This document shows positions 1-7,244 of a stretch of DNA of 64,000 bases, in pieces. Below the pieces are notes generated by a model, which was given only the letters and a program-made list of their open reading frames with translations, was not told the DNA's origin and ran no database searches. The position numbers and the translations under genes are program-made. The first letter of the stretch is position 1; each line of letters starts with the position of its first letter. Source of the stretch: Chryseobacterium sp. T16E-39 (lineage in GTDB: Bacteria; Bacteroidota; Bacteroidia; Flavobacteriales; Weeksellaceae); assembly GCF_002216065.1 (NCBI RefSeq), contig NZ_CP022282.1:2542001-2606000 (forward strand), written 5' to 3'.

Positions 1-67
1 CAATGTGATCATTGACAAAAAGGAAGAGTTTAACCAAATCATCTTAGATTATGTTAGAAAAAATTAA
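1..67 (+). CDS. C-terminal end of an upstream gene, probably lpxK (tetraacyldisaccharide 4'-kinase)
   Basis: Reading from base 2, an open frame runs off the left edge and ends at TAA 65-67, giving about 21 residues that finish in DYVRKN. Its last 17 bases overlap the start of punA, which indicates translational coupling. In many Flavobacteriia lpxK lies directly upstream of punA and LpxK proteins end in a similar I-L-x-Y-V segment, so lpxK is the best guess. Too little of the protein is visible to prove it. Confidence 0.5.
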   Translation, partial: NVIIDKKEEFNQIILDYVRKN

Positions 68-866
68 AGAAACTGCCAGCTTCATTAAAAACATCATTCA
101 GGACACTCCGGATTTTGCTATCGTATTAGGATCCGGACTGGGAAAACTACAGGATGAAGTACAGCCGATTCACGTTTTAGAATATAAAGATATTCCCAAC
201 TTTCCACAAACAACCGTCGTAGGGCACGGCGGTCAGTTAATCTACGGAACTCTTGAGGGCAAAAAAATATTGATGATGAGTGGCCGCTTTCATTATTACG
301 AAGGTTATTCTATGGAAACGGTTGTATTTCCAATCAGGGTTTTTCATGTACTAGGTATTAAAAACCTTCTGCTTTCAAATGCTTCAGGTGGAGTAAATTC
401 AAATTATCAAGTGGCGGATATAGTTATTCTAAAAGACCATATCAACATGATGCCTGAACATCCACTTCGTGGAAGGAATATTGAAGAATTAGGACCTAGA
501 TTCGTGGATATGAGTGAGCCATACCATAAAAAAATGATTGCCATTGCCGAAAAGGCTGCCACAGAAAATAATATTAAAATCCATCAGGGAATTTATTTAG
601 GCCTGCAGGGTCCGACCTTTGAAACACCAGCAGAATATGGAATGATAAAAGCTATGGGTGCAGACATGGTTGGGATGAGTACCATTCCTGAAGTTATTGT
701 CGCTAAACATATGGATATGGACGTCTTTTGCATCTCTGTCATTACGGATCTTGGGGGACCGGATATTTCTTTTGCTGTTTCTCATGAGGAAGTTCTCAAT
801 GCTGCCAACAAAGCAATGCCTAATGTCATTACTGTAGTAAAAGGTCTGGTTAAAAACTACCCGTAA
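51..866 (+). CDS. punA: Purine-nucleoside phosphorylase I (inosine/guanosine type)
   Basis: Cytosolic enzyme of purine salvage that splits purine nucleosides with phosphate into base and (deoxy)ribose-1-phosphate. The 271 residues match the trimeric PNP family in length. Visible motifs are GSGLG (27-31, phosphate loop), GHGG (58-61), RFHYYEGY (79-86, phosphate/ribose site) and SNASGG (109-114). Near residue 235 the ITDLGG segment has Asp where the mammalian enzyme has the base-recognising Asn of ITNK; that reading is my own alignment by eye. The ATG lies inside the end of the preceding frame (17-bp overlap), consistent with an lpxK-punA operon. No gene follows for about 90 bases. Confidence 0.95.
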   Translation: MLEKIKETASFIKNIIQDTPDFAIVLGSGLGKLQDEVQPIHVLEYKDIPNFPQTTVVGHGGQLIYGTLEGKKILMMSGRFHYYEGYSMETVVFPIRVFHVLGIKNLLLSNASGGVNSNYQVADIVILKDHINMMPEHPLRGRNIEELGPRFVDMSEPYHKKMIAIAEKAATENNIKIHQGIYLGLQGPTFETPAEYGMIKAMGADMVGMSTIPEVIVAKHMDMDVFCISVITDLGGPDISFAVSHEEVLNAANKAMPNVITVVKGLVKNYP

Positions 867-899
867 TTATTCTATCGAATTTTTCAATATTTCAAATTT

Positions 900-933
900 T
901 TGCTTATTAATACAAAAGCAATTCATAACTTCG
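900..933 (+). promoter_or_regulatory. Candidate promoter for the thioredoxin-like gene
   Basis: TTG at 900-902, then 23 bases, then TAACTTCG at 926-933, a one-base variant of the Bacteroidota -7 box TAnnTTTG. It lies about 25 bases upstream of the 958 start. Spacing is at the long end of the known range. Confidence 0.35.
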
Positions 934-957
934 TTCTATTGTTTAGATTTAAATAAA

Positions 958-1485
958 ATGAAATTGATAATGAAAAAGCTATTATTATTTTTTATGTTAG
1001 GAAGCTTTGGAATATTTTATTCTCAAGAGGTTCCAAAAGTACTTAAAACCAGTTTTTCTAAAGAAGCCTTACAACAAAAGCTTGAAAATGAAGATGGTAA
1101 AAGTGTTACCATTCAGGAAATCCTTAATCAGAATAAAGGTAAAGTTGTTGTTATTGATTTCTGGGCCGGATGGTGCAGAGACTGTTTGAAGGCTCTTCCA
1201 AAAGCTCAGGAACTTGAAAAAAACAACCCCAATATAAACTTTGTATTTCTTTCGCTGGAAAGATCAAAAGAAGGCTTTGATAAAAGCCTGGAAAGGTTTG
1301 ACATGAAAGATAAAGAGAATTATTGGTTTGCATCGGGATGGAAAAATGACTTCAATAATTATATTGACCTGAACTGGATTCCAAGATATATGGTCATTGA
1401 TCAGAAATCTGCCATTGCAAAATACTATGCGATCTCTCCGGAAGATCCAGAAATTCAATCTACCATCAATAAGCTTTTGCAATAG
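958..1485 (+). CDS. TlpA/thioredoxin-like redox protein, exported
   Basis: Predicted periplasmic thiol-disulfide protein of the TlpA/ResA type. Residues 1-23 form a signal peptide ending near YSQ-EV. A thioredoxin fold follows, with FWAGWCRDC: the redox pair is C73-R-D-C76, and WIPRYMVID (about residues 140-148) supplies the cis-Pro region. The length of 175 aa is normal for the family. A second ATG at 970 (MKKLLLFF) would give a more typical signal peptide, so the true start may be four codons downstream. It sits between punA and a GNAT gene with no obvious partner, so its substrate is unknown. Confidence 0.88.
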   Translation: MKLIMKKLLLFFMLGSFGIFYSQEVPKVLKTSFSKEALQQKLENEDGKSVTIQEILNQNKGKVVVIDFWAGWCRDCLKALPKAQELEKNNPNINFVFLSLERSKEGFDKSLERFDMKDKENYWFASGWKNDFNNYIDLNWIPRYMVIDQKSAIAKYYAISPEDPEIQSTINKLLQ

Positions 1486-1495
1486 GAAAACGAAT

Positions 1496-1951
1496 ATGAC
1501 CATAAGAGAAGCAACCAAAGAAGATTTAAAGGTACTTTTAGAATTTGAACAAGGCGTTGTTCTGGCAGAAAGACCCTATAATAAAACTTTAATCGAGGGT
1601 GAAATCCATTATTATGATTTACCTTCTTTAATGAATTCAGAAGACGCCTTATTGATTGTTGCTGAAAAGAATAATGAAATTGTTGCATCCGGATATGCAC
1701 TGATTAAGCAGGCCGAAAAAAATTATACAGATTTTAAAAAATATGCCTACCTAGGCTTTATGTTTGTAAAAACTGAATACAGAGGACAGGGAATCAATCG
1801 ATCTATTACAGAAAAATTGATTGAGTGGTCAAAAGAAAAGGGAATGTCCGAAATAAGACTTGATGTGTATGATCAAAATGAATCAGCAGTAAAAGCATAT
1901 GAAAAAGTAGGTTTTGAACCTTTGATTCTTACGATGAGATTAAAAAAATGA
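1496..1951 (+). CDS. GNAT family N-acetyltransferase
   Basis: 151-residue single-domain GNAT. MTIREATKEDL is the usual beta1 start. The region around GFMFVKTEYRGQGINRSI carries the acetyl-CoA pyrophosphate loop (R/Q-x-x-G-x-G/I), and the C-terminal EIRLDVYDQNESAVKAYEKV pattern and KVGFEP are typical of the fold. The open frame extends upstream to 1397 but that part overlaps the thioredoxin gene; the ATG at 1496, preceded by AGGAAAA and 10 bases after the previous stop, is preferred. The acceptor substrate cannot be told from sequence. Confidence 0.88.
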   Translation: MTIREATKEDLKVLLEFEQGVVLAERPYNKTLIEGEIHYYDLPSLMNSEDALLIVAEKNNEIVASGYALIKQAEKNYTDFKKYAYLGFMFVKTEYRGQGINRSITEKLIEWSKEKGMSEIRLDVYDQNESAVKAYEKVGFEPLILTMRLKK

Positions 1952-1978
1952 TTACAACCTATTCAAAAATAGAAATAA

Positions 1979-3097
1979 ATGAATCCATATCTTTGTGATA
2001 TGGATTTTTCTTTTCCCATCCGCAAAATTATTCATGTTGATATGGATGCATTCTATGCTTCTGTAGAGCAGCATGATAATCCTGCATTAAGGGGAAAACC
2101 ACTGGCTGTTGGAGGCGAACATCGCGGAGTTGTTTCTGCAGCAAGCTATGAAGCAAGAAAATTCGGGGTCCGTTCGGCAATGCCCAGCAAAACAGCTAAA
2201 GAAAAATGCCCGCACTTAATCTTCGTTCCCCCTCGTTTTGCCCGATATAAAGAAATTTCAAGAAAAATCCGGGAGATTTTCTATGAGTATACCGATTTGG
2301 TAGAACCTCTTTCTTTAGATGAGGCATATCTGGATGTTACAGAAAATAAAAAAGACATAGAATCCGCCAATGATATCGCAAGGGAAATACGCAGAAAAAT
2401 ATTTGAACAAACAGGTCTTACTGCTTCAGCAGGGATCTCGGTTAATAAATTCCTGGCAAAAGTAGCTTCTGACATCAATAAACCAAATGGTCAGAAAACA
2501 ATTCATCCTGATAAGATTGAAGCTTTTATGGAGGAATTACCGGTCGAAAAGTTTTATGGAGTTGGAAAAGTGACCGCTAATAAAATGTTTACTTTAGGTA
2601 TTTTTAAAGGGAAAGATCTAAAGAAAAAAACACTTCAGGAGATGGTCAGCCTTTTCGGAAAATCCGGAAGTTATTATTATCATGTTGTCCGGGGTATTCA
2701 CAATTCGGAAGTTAAACCTCATCGTATTCAAAAAAGTGTGGCAGTAGAAAGGACTTTTTTTGAAGACCTTTATGATGAGCAACAGATCAACGAAAAATTG
2801 GAAAGCTTAAGTGCGGAACTTCACCAGAGACTTCAAAAAAACAGTATTCTTGGAAGGTCATTGACTCTAAAAATCAAGTACAAAGATTTTTCTCTTTTTA
2901 CAAGAAGTATGACTAAAGAGGATTATTATATTTCTGATGAAGAATATTTTAAAACTGCAAAAAAACTATGGGAGCTGAGACCTTATGATAAGCCGGTTCG
3001 TTTGCTGGGGCTATCCCTTTCTCATCTTAATACCGAAGAAAAAAAGCAGGTATCAGTTCAACTAAAAATACCGTTTCAGGAATTTGGCGCTCAATAG
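1979..3097 (+). CDS. dinB: DNA polymerase IV (Y-family, translesion)
   Basis: Error-prone Y-family polymerase that copies past DNA lesions. The catalytic carboxylates are visible as D21 and D23 in HVDMDAFYASVEQ and D114-E115 in SLDEAYLDV; ASAGISVNKFLAKVASD is the palm/thumb junction. The C-terminal little-finger region follows, giving 372 aa, normal for bacterial DinB. ATG 1979 is used, but an in-frame ATG at 2000 (MDFSFPIRKI) would give 365 aa and fits family N-termini at least as well. No LexA box was recognised upstream. Confidence 0.95.
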   Translation: MNPYLCDMDFSFPIRKIIHVDMDAFYASVEQHDNPALRGKPLAVGGEHRGVVSAASYEARKFGVRSAMPSKTAKEKCPHLIFVPPRFARYKEISRKIREIFYEYTDLVEPLSLDEAYLDVTENKKDIESANDIAREIRRKIFEQTGLTASAGISVNKFLAKVASDINKPNGQKTIHPDKIEAFMEELPVEKFYGVGKVTANKMFTLGIFKGKDLKKKTLQEMVSLFGKSGSYYYHVVRGIHNSEVKPHRIQKSVAVERTFFEDLYDEQQINEKLESLSAELHQRLQKNSILGRSLTLKIKYKDFSLFTRSMTKEDYYISDEEYFKTAKKLWELRPYDKPVRLLGLSLSHLNTEEKKQVSVQLKIPFQEFGAQ

Positions 3098-3140
3098 TTA
3101 GAAATTTTCAGTACATTGTAGTTACCAAACCCTACACGCT

Positions 3141-4613
3141 ATGAACCCAACCATGATTCAGTTTTTTCACTGGTATTCAGATGGAAACCAAACGCTCTGG
3201 AATGAGGCTCAAAAACAATCTTCATATTTAGCAGAAATCGGAATAACTTCGGTATGGTTTCCTCCTGCTTATAAAGGAACAAGTGGTGGCTACTCAACAG
3301 GATATGATGCTTATGATCTTTTCGATCTGGGAGAATTTGACCAGAAAGGCAGCATTCCCACCAAATACGGTACAAAAAATGAGTACATCCAGGCAATTCA
3401 AGCTTTAAAAAAGCAAAATATCCAGGTGATTGTAGATGTTGTTCTGGGGCATAAAGCTGGCGGAGATGAATTAGAGACCCTAAAAGCTGTGAAGGTAGAT
3501 GAAAACAACAGAGAGAAAGTGATTTCTGATGTCATGGAGATACAATCCTATACGAAGTTTACATTTCCCGGAAGAAACAAAAAATATTCTGATTTTGAAT
3601 GGAACGCTACCTGTTTCAGCGGTGTAGACTATGCAGAAGGAATGGATTCGCATATTTTTAAGATACAGTCCGAATATGGAAATGATTGGGAAGAAATGAT
3701 CGATGATGAAAAAGGAAATTATGATTATCTCATGTACAATGACATTGAACATCGTAATCCTTTTGTTCGGGAAGAACTCAACGAATGGGCAAAATGGTAT
3801 TTTGATCAAACGGATTTCGATGGAGTAAGGCTGGACGCCCTAAAACACATTTCCTTTGATTTTTATAAAGAATGGCTCACCCTGATCCGCTCGAATTCCG
3901 GCAAGAATATTTTTGCAGTGGGAGAATACTGGGCTCCCGGATATCTGAATTTACTTCAGAAATACATTGAAGTTACAGAAGGATGCATGAGCCTGTTTGA
4001 CAGCTCTCTTCAAAATAACTTCCATACAGCCTCCCGAGAAGGCGACTCGTATGATCTGAGAAGGATATTTGATGAAACGTTAACCCAAGCTGATCCATTA
4101 CATTCCGTGAGCCTTGTAGACAATCATGATACTCAACCTTTGCAGGATCTTGAAGCCCCGGTGGAAGAATGGTTCAAACCTATTGCTTATGCTTTGATCT
4201 TATTAAGAGAGGACGGCTATCCTTGCGTATTTTATCCGGATTTATTCGGAGCTCATTACGTAGATAAGGACAGGGAAGGAAATGACCAGGAAATATTCCT
4301 GAATAAGGTAGATGGGATCGAAGCGCTGTTAAAAGCCCGCAAAGAACATGCGTATGGACCTCAGAAAGATTATTTTGAAGATGCCAACTGTCTTGGCTGG
4401 ATCCGTGAGGGAGATGATGAACATACAGGCTGTGCGATCGTACTAAGTAACAAAGAAGCTTACAATAAGCCCATGGAAGTGGGAGAAAAATATATAGGCC
4501 AGAGCTTTTATGATCTCCTTGGTAGATTTGAGGAAAAAGTAATTATTGATGAAAAAGGATGGGGAAACTTCCCGGTCCCGGCAGGAAATGTAAGTGTCTG
4601 GATTCCTGAATAA
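3141..4613 (+). CDS. Alpha-amylase, GH13 (cytoplasmic AmyA/AmyS type)
   Basis: Hydrolyses internal alpha-1,4 bonds of starch or glycogen. No signal peptide is present (starts MNPTMIQFFHWYSDG), so it should act in the cytoplasm. GH13 conserved regions are visible: DVVLGHKAGG (98-107, region I), DGVRLDALKH (227-236, nucleophile D232), GEYW (261-264, acid/base E262) and VDNHDTQ (326-332, D330 transition-state stabiliser). The 490-aa length and the insert-rich B domain match subfamily GH13_5. The gene stands alone, ends 26 bases before a strong bidirectional terminator and is convergent to the peptide cluster. Confidence 0.94.
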   Translation: MNPTMIQFFHWYSDGNQTLWNEAQKQSSYLAEIGITSVWFPPAYKGTSGGYSTGYDAYDLFDLGEFDQKGSIPTKYGTKNEYIQAIQALKKQNIQVIVDVVLGHKAGGDELETLKAVKVDENNREKVISDVMEIQSYTKFTFPGRNKKYSDFEWNATCFSGVDYAEGMDSHIFKIQSEYGNDWEEMIDDEKGNYDYLMYNDIEHRNPFVREELNEWAKWYFDQTDFDGVRLDALKHISFDFYKEWLTLIRSNSGKNIFAVGEYWAPGYLNLLQKYIEVTEGCMSLFDSSLQNNFHTASREGDSYDLRRIFDETLTQADPLHSVSLVDNHDTQPLQDLEAPVEEWFKPIAYALILLREDGYPCVFYPDLFGAHYVDKDREGNDQEIFLNKVDGIEALLKARKEHAYGPQKDYFEDANCLGWIREGDDEHTGCAIVLSNKEAYNKPMEVGEKYIGQSFYDLLGRFEEKVIIDEKGWGNFPVPAGNVSVWIPE

Positions 4614-4638
4614 ATATAAACATTGATATCAAAAAGCA

Positions 4639-4670
4639 AATAGGGTCGGAAAAATAATTCCGACCCTATT
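4639..4670. terminator. Bidirectional terminator between amylase and peptide cluster
   Basis: Perfect 13-bp inverted repeat AATAGGGTCGGAA (4639-4651) / TTCCGACCCTATT (4658-4670) with a 6-base loop and T/A-rich flanks. It lies between two convergent transcription units, so it can serve both. Confidence 0.85.
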
Positions 4671-4700
4671 TTATAATATTAATAAGATAGCTTACGGGTA

Positions 4701-4874
4701 CTAGCAATAGATGTATCTGCAATTCCAAATATCAGTAGCCCACTCGCAACATTGGTTATCTTCATTGGAAGTACAGCACACTTTTCCGCGGGTAATGTTT
4801 CCTGCCTTCAGGCTCTTTAGTTCTAATCGATCCAGCTTTCGGCTGCGACTCAAAAGTAAATTAGTTTTTTTCAT
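4701..4874 (-). CDS. Small Cys-rich leader-type peptide (57 aa), third of a cluster
   Basis: Not recognised as a named family. The frame runs from ATG 4874 to TAG 4701 and encodes 57 residues. Residues 13-25 (KLDRLELKSLKAG) match the leader of the two peptide genes upstream ((Q/E)LSR-x2-L-(K/R)-x-(L/V)-LAG). The core holds six cysteines, at 33, 34, 42, 43, 52 and 57, as CC-x7-CC-x8-C-x4-C, ending on Cys. This is the layout of Bacteroidota double-glycine-type bacteriocin or RiPP precursors, with cleavage expected near A24-G25. It is the last gene of a three-gene - strand unit and is followed by the 4639-4670 terminator. Function is inferred only. Confidence 0.75.
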   Translation of the reverse strand: MKKTNLLLSRSRKLDRLELKSLKAGNITRGKVCCTSNEDNQCCEWATDIWNCRYIYC

Positions 4875-4899
4875 TTTAAAATATTTTAGTAATAAAGTT

Positions 4900-5178
4900 T
4901 TAATCGCTGAAACAATAATTCGGACATTGGTCTGCTGTTACATAAGAGTAGGTTCCGCAGTAGCAGGTATGTGTTGGACCTGTTGTGCCTCCACCAGTAC
5001 CTCCACCAGTGGAAGGATTATAAGGAACACATCGTCCATTTTCACAAATCTCACTTGGCCCACAGCCCCCCTCTCCCGGGCCGCCTTCAAAACAATAAGC
5101 AGGTTCTCCAGGAGATCCTGCAAGCAGACTTTTAAGCGTATCCCTGCTTAATTCATTCCATTTAAATTTTGCATTCAT
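4900..5178 (-). CDS. Leader-type Cys/Gly-rich peptide (92 aa), bacteriocin-like
   Basis: Probable secreted peptide precursor. The leader (ELSRDTLKSLLAG, 9-21) ends at A20-G21. It is followed by a four-cysteine module at C29, C39, C45 and C50 (C-x9-C-x5-C-x4-C), a flexible Gly/Thr linker (57-68) and a second module with C72, C74, C85 and C89. The first module has exactly the same cysteine spacing as the neighbouring 84-aa peptide. No signal peptide or membrane segment is seen, so export would need a peptidase-containing ABC transporter; none is encoded in this window. An in-frame ATG four bases closer (5174) is out of frame and was ignored. Confidence 0.8.
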   Translation of the reverse strand: MNAKFKWNELSRDTLKSLLAGSPGEPAYCFEGGPGEGGCGPSEICENGRCVPYNPSTGGGTGGGTTGPTHTCYCGTYSYVTADQCPNYCFSD

Positions 5179-5241
5179 AATTATTTAGTTTTTTAGTAAT
5201 AAAAAATGGTCATTTTCCTGAAATCAGCTGATTCTCTGATC

Positions 5242-5496
5242 CTATGTCGTTTGCTCAGGATCCGGTCCACCTATCCCTCCTCCTGTACTACCACCAGTGC
5301 CACCACCACCTGGATTTCCTCCACCTGTTCCACCACCACTACTTCCGGAAAGCTCACATCCATATGGACCACATACTAATGGATAAAGACATTGTTCTCC
5401 TCTGGCAGAAATGTTGGTACACCCTTCATCACCTCCTGCCAATACTTTTCTTAGAGCTTCTCTGCTCAATTGTTTTTGGGAAATTTTAATTTTCAT
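5242..5496 (-). CDS. Leader-type Cys/Gly-rich peptide (84 aa), bacteriocin-like
   Basis: First gene of the three-peptide unit. The leader QLSREALRKVLAGG (9-22) has a true double glycine. The core has four cysteines at 26, 36, 42 and 47 (C-x9-C-x5-C-x4-C), identical in spacing to the 92-aa peptide. A long Gly/Ser/Thr/Pro tail (50-80) ends in DPEQTT with no second cysteine module. Leaders of this LSR-x-x-L-x-x-x-x-GG kind are known in flavobacterial bacteriocin-like and RiPP precursors. What it does, and whether the cysteines form disulfides or are enzymatically modified, is unknown. Confidence 0.8.
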   Translation of the reverse strand: MKIKISQKQLSREALRKVLAGGDEGCTNISARGEQCLYPLVCGPYGCELSGSSGGGTGGGNPGGGGTGGSTGGGIGGPDPEQTT

Positions 5497-5524
5497 ATTG
5501 ATTACATTTTATAAATTTAACACT

Positions 5525-5532
5525 CAAATATA
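5525..5532 (-). promoter_or_regulatory. -7 box of the peptide cluster
   Basis: TATATTTG on the - strand (TAnnTTTG consensus), about 30 bases upstream of the 84-aa peptide start. No TTG at the usual 19-20 bp spacing is seen, so this may be a regulated promoter. Confidence 0.5.
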
Positions 5533-5714
5533 ATAAAATATTCAACATATCATTGAATAAAACTCACCAATTAATGATTTTTAAATACGAAAAATGCATT
5601 CTAAGAACTAAGAATAAACATATTTTCTGCCTGTACTCCCCAATAAGGATAACTCATTAATTACAAACAGATTATCTGTAAAGTAATTATTTCAATTTGT
5701 CGTAAAGGATAAAA

Positions 5715-7049
5715 TTAAATTTTCCGGAGTTTCAGAATTTCCGGGTTCTCAGATTCATCGGTTATTTTTCCTGTCCGGGCAAATTCCGCCCAAACAGCAC
5801 GTAATTTAATTCCATTTTCGTGAATGTACTCCCATGGAATATCTTTTAATAATCCCGCTGATTTCCATGCTTCCTCATTACCAAATAATAGAGGCAGATC
5901 AATACTGTGAGCAGCTCCTATTTCATTTCCGGCCAATTTTGAATAGATCCTGAATAAATAAACATTCCCACCTGCTCCCGCATAACTGTCAGCAAAAACT
6001 TCTGCAGGTTTTCCATAGATCTTTTCTGTAGTTAACTGTACTGTTTTATTAATAATTTTCTGACCAAATCCTTTACCAAAGTAAGTATTGAGCGCTTCAG
6101 AAGTTTTAAGATAAAATGCTGTTTCATCATTATTTAGCCCAATCAGTACGTCATAATCTCCGGCATTCGAGATCCATTGATCTTCTGCCTCATCTTCTTT
6201 ACATAAAGGAGGAAATCCATACTGAATCCCAAATGGCATTACTGCATTTAAACCGTACCTGATCACAGAAGGAAGATGTTTCTTATATTCATCGATCATC
6301 TTCAAAGCATCCGTTTCTTTTTTTAAAAAATCTGTTTTTTTAAGAAATTCAGCTGACATTTTTTGTCTGCCGTGTCTAAGTCCTAATGGTGCACTTTGAA
6401 TAATTACCCGTTGAAACAAGCCTTTAACACCCTCAGAGATCATCAGATGAGCAATGGCATCTCCACCGGAAGATTGTCCCAAAAGTGTAATATTATCAGG
6501 ATTTCCACCAAAACTTTCAATATTCGTTTTGATCCATTTTAATGCTTCAATGATATCAAACAAACCAAGATTGGCAGGTCTTTCCATATCTCCCCCCAAA
6601 AAGCCAAATAATCCTAACCGGTAAGAAACTGAAACGACTATAATCCCCTGCTCCTTCACCCAGTCGGTAGCATCTGAAGTCGCCACATCTCCACATCCTA
6701 TTTCATGAGAACCGCCATGAATCCAAACAATTACAGGAAGGTCAGTTTGATCATTTTCGGGACGGATGACAGAAAGAAATTGAGTTGATTCGTTCACTTC
6801 AAAATCTTCAAGGTCTATAGGCCCAATCAGCTTTTCAATTAATGGACTGATATTTTGTGGGCAAACCGGAGTTTTATCTGGAAAAACAATTTCAGAAGCT
6901 GATGGCGGCACAGGAATCGGCATTTGAAATCTTTCTGAATGGGCATAACGAATACTTTTAGCCTTGATAACACCATTTTCTTTGAGTGCTATGATCTTAG
7001 CAAAAGGGGTTTGAAAAGTATGGGTACCAATATGCTGTTGTGATTTCAT
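5715..7049 (-). CDS. Type-B carboxylesterase (alpha/beta hydrolase)
   Basis: Hydrolyses carboxylic esters; the natural substrate is unknown. The type-B features are the oxyanion motif HGG (111-113), the nucleophile elbow GQSSGG (191-196, S193), the acid in NNDETAF (E309) and the histidine in GAAHSID (H381). The family usually has GESAGG at the elbow, so Q192 replaces the usual Glu. There is no signal peptide, so it is probably cytoplasmic. The protein is 444 aa, somewhat shorter than typical pnbA-like enzymes of about 490. It is transcribed alone; the AraC gene upstream is on the same strand but separated by a 99-bp palindromic repeat. Confidence 0.9.
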   Translation of the reverse strand: MKSQQHIGTHTFQTPFAKIIALKENGVIKAKSIRYAHSERFQMPIPVPPSASEIVFPDKTPVCPQNISPLIEKLIGPIDLEDFEVNESTQFLSVIRPENDQTDLPVIVWIHGGSHEIGCGDVATSDATDWVKEQGIIVVSVSYRLGLFGFLGGDMERPANLGLFDIIEALKWIKTNIESFGGNPDNITLLGQSSGGDAIAHLMISEGVKGLFQRVIIQSAPLGLRHGRQKMSAEFLKKTDFLKKETDALKMIDEYKKHLPSVIRYGLNAVMPFGIQYGFPPLCKEDEAEDQWISNAGDYDVLIGLNNDETAFYLKTSEALNTYFGKGFGQKIINKTVQLTTEKIYGKPAEVFADSYAGAGGNVYLFRIYSKLAGNEIGAAHSIDLPLLFGNEEAWKSAGLLKDIPWEYIHENGIKLRAVWAEFARTGKITDESENPEILKLRKI

Positions 7050-7138
7050 TCTGAGAAAGTTTCTTTCTCTAAAATTAATTCACTTTTCTGAAAAATCCGA
7101 ATCTATGTGAAAGAAAATACCTATTCCCGTGATTTCTT

Positions 7139-7237
7139 TAAACACAAATGGCACAAATTCTGAAGCACAAATCCCACTAATAAATGCATGGCAATACTTT
7201 GTGCTATTAGTGAAAGCATTAGTGCTATTAGTGTTTA
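7139..7237. repeat. Palindromic intergenic repeat element (about 99 bp)
   Basis: Imperfect 20-base terminal inverted repeats (7139-7158 and 7218-7237, 17 of 20 positions pair by eye) flank a core that repeats GTGCTATTAGTG twice (7201-7212 and 7223-7234). It fills most of the gap between the AraC and esterase genes. Such ACAAAT/ATTAGTG elements look like dispersed intergenic repeats of Chryseobacterium-type genomes; that is inference. Confidence 0.5.
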
Positions 7238-7244
7238 AATAAAA

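Noticed and set aside
5260..5345. Repeated CCACCACC/CCTCCACC units, possible CRISPR-like or satellite repeat
   Set aside because: They encode the poly-Gly tail of the 84-aa peptide; unit length is irregular and there are no spacers.
4711..5489. + strand ORFs of 146 and 81 codons opposite the peptide cluster
   Set aside because: Their Ser/Thr/His-rich sequence is the complement of Gly- and Cys-rich codons; the - strand frames have shared leaders, a promoter and a terminator.
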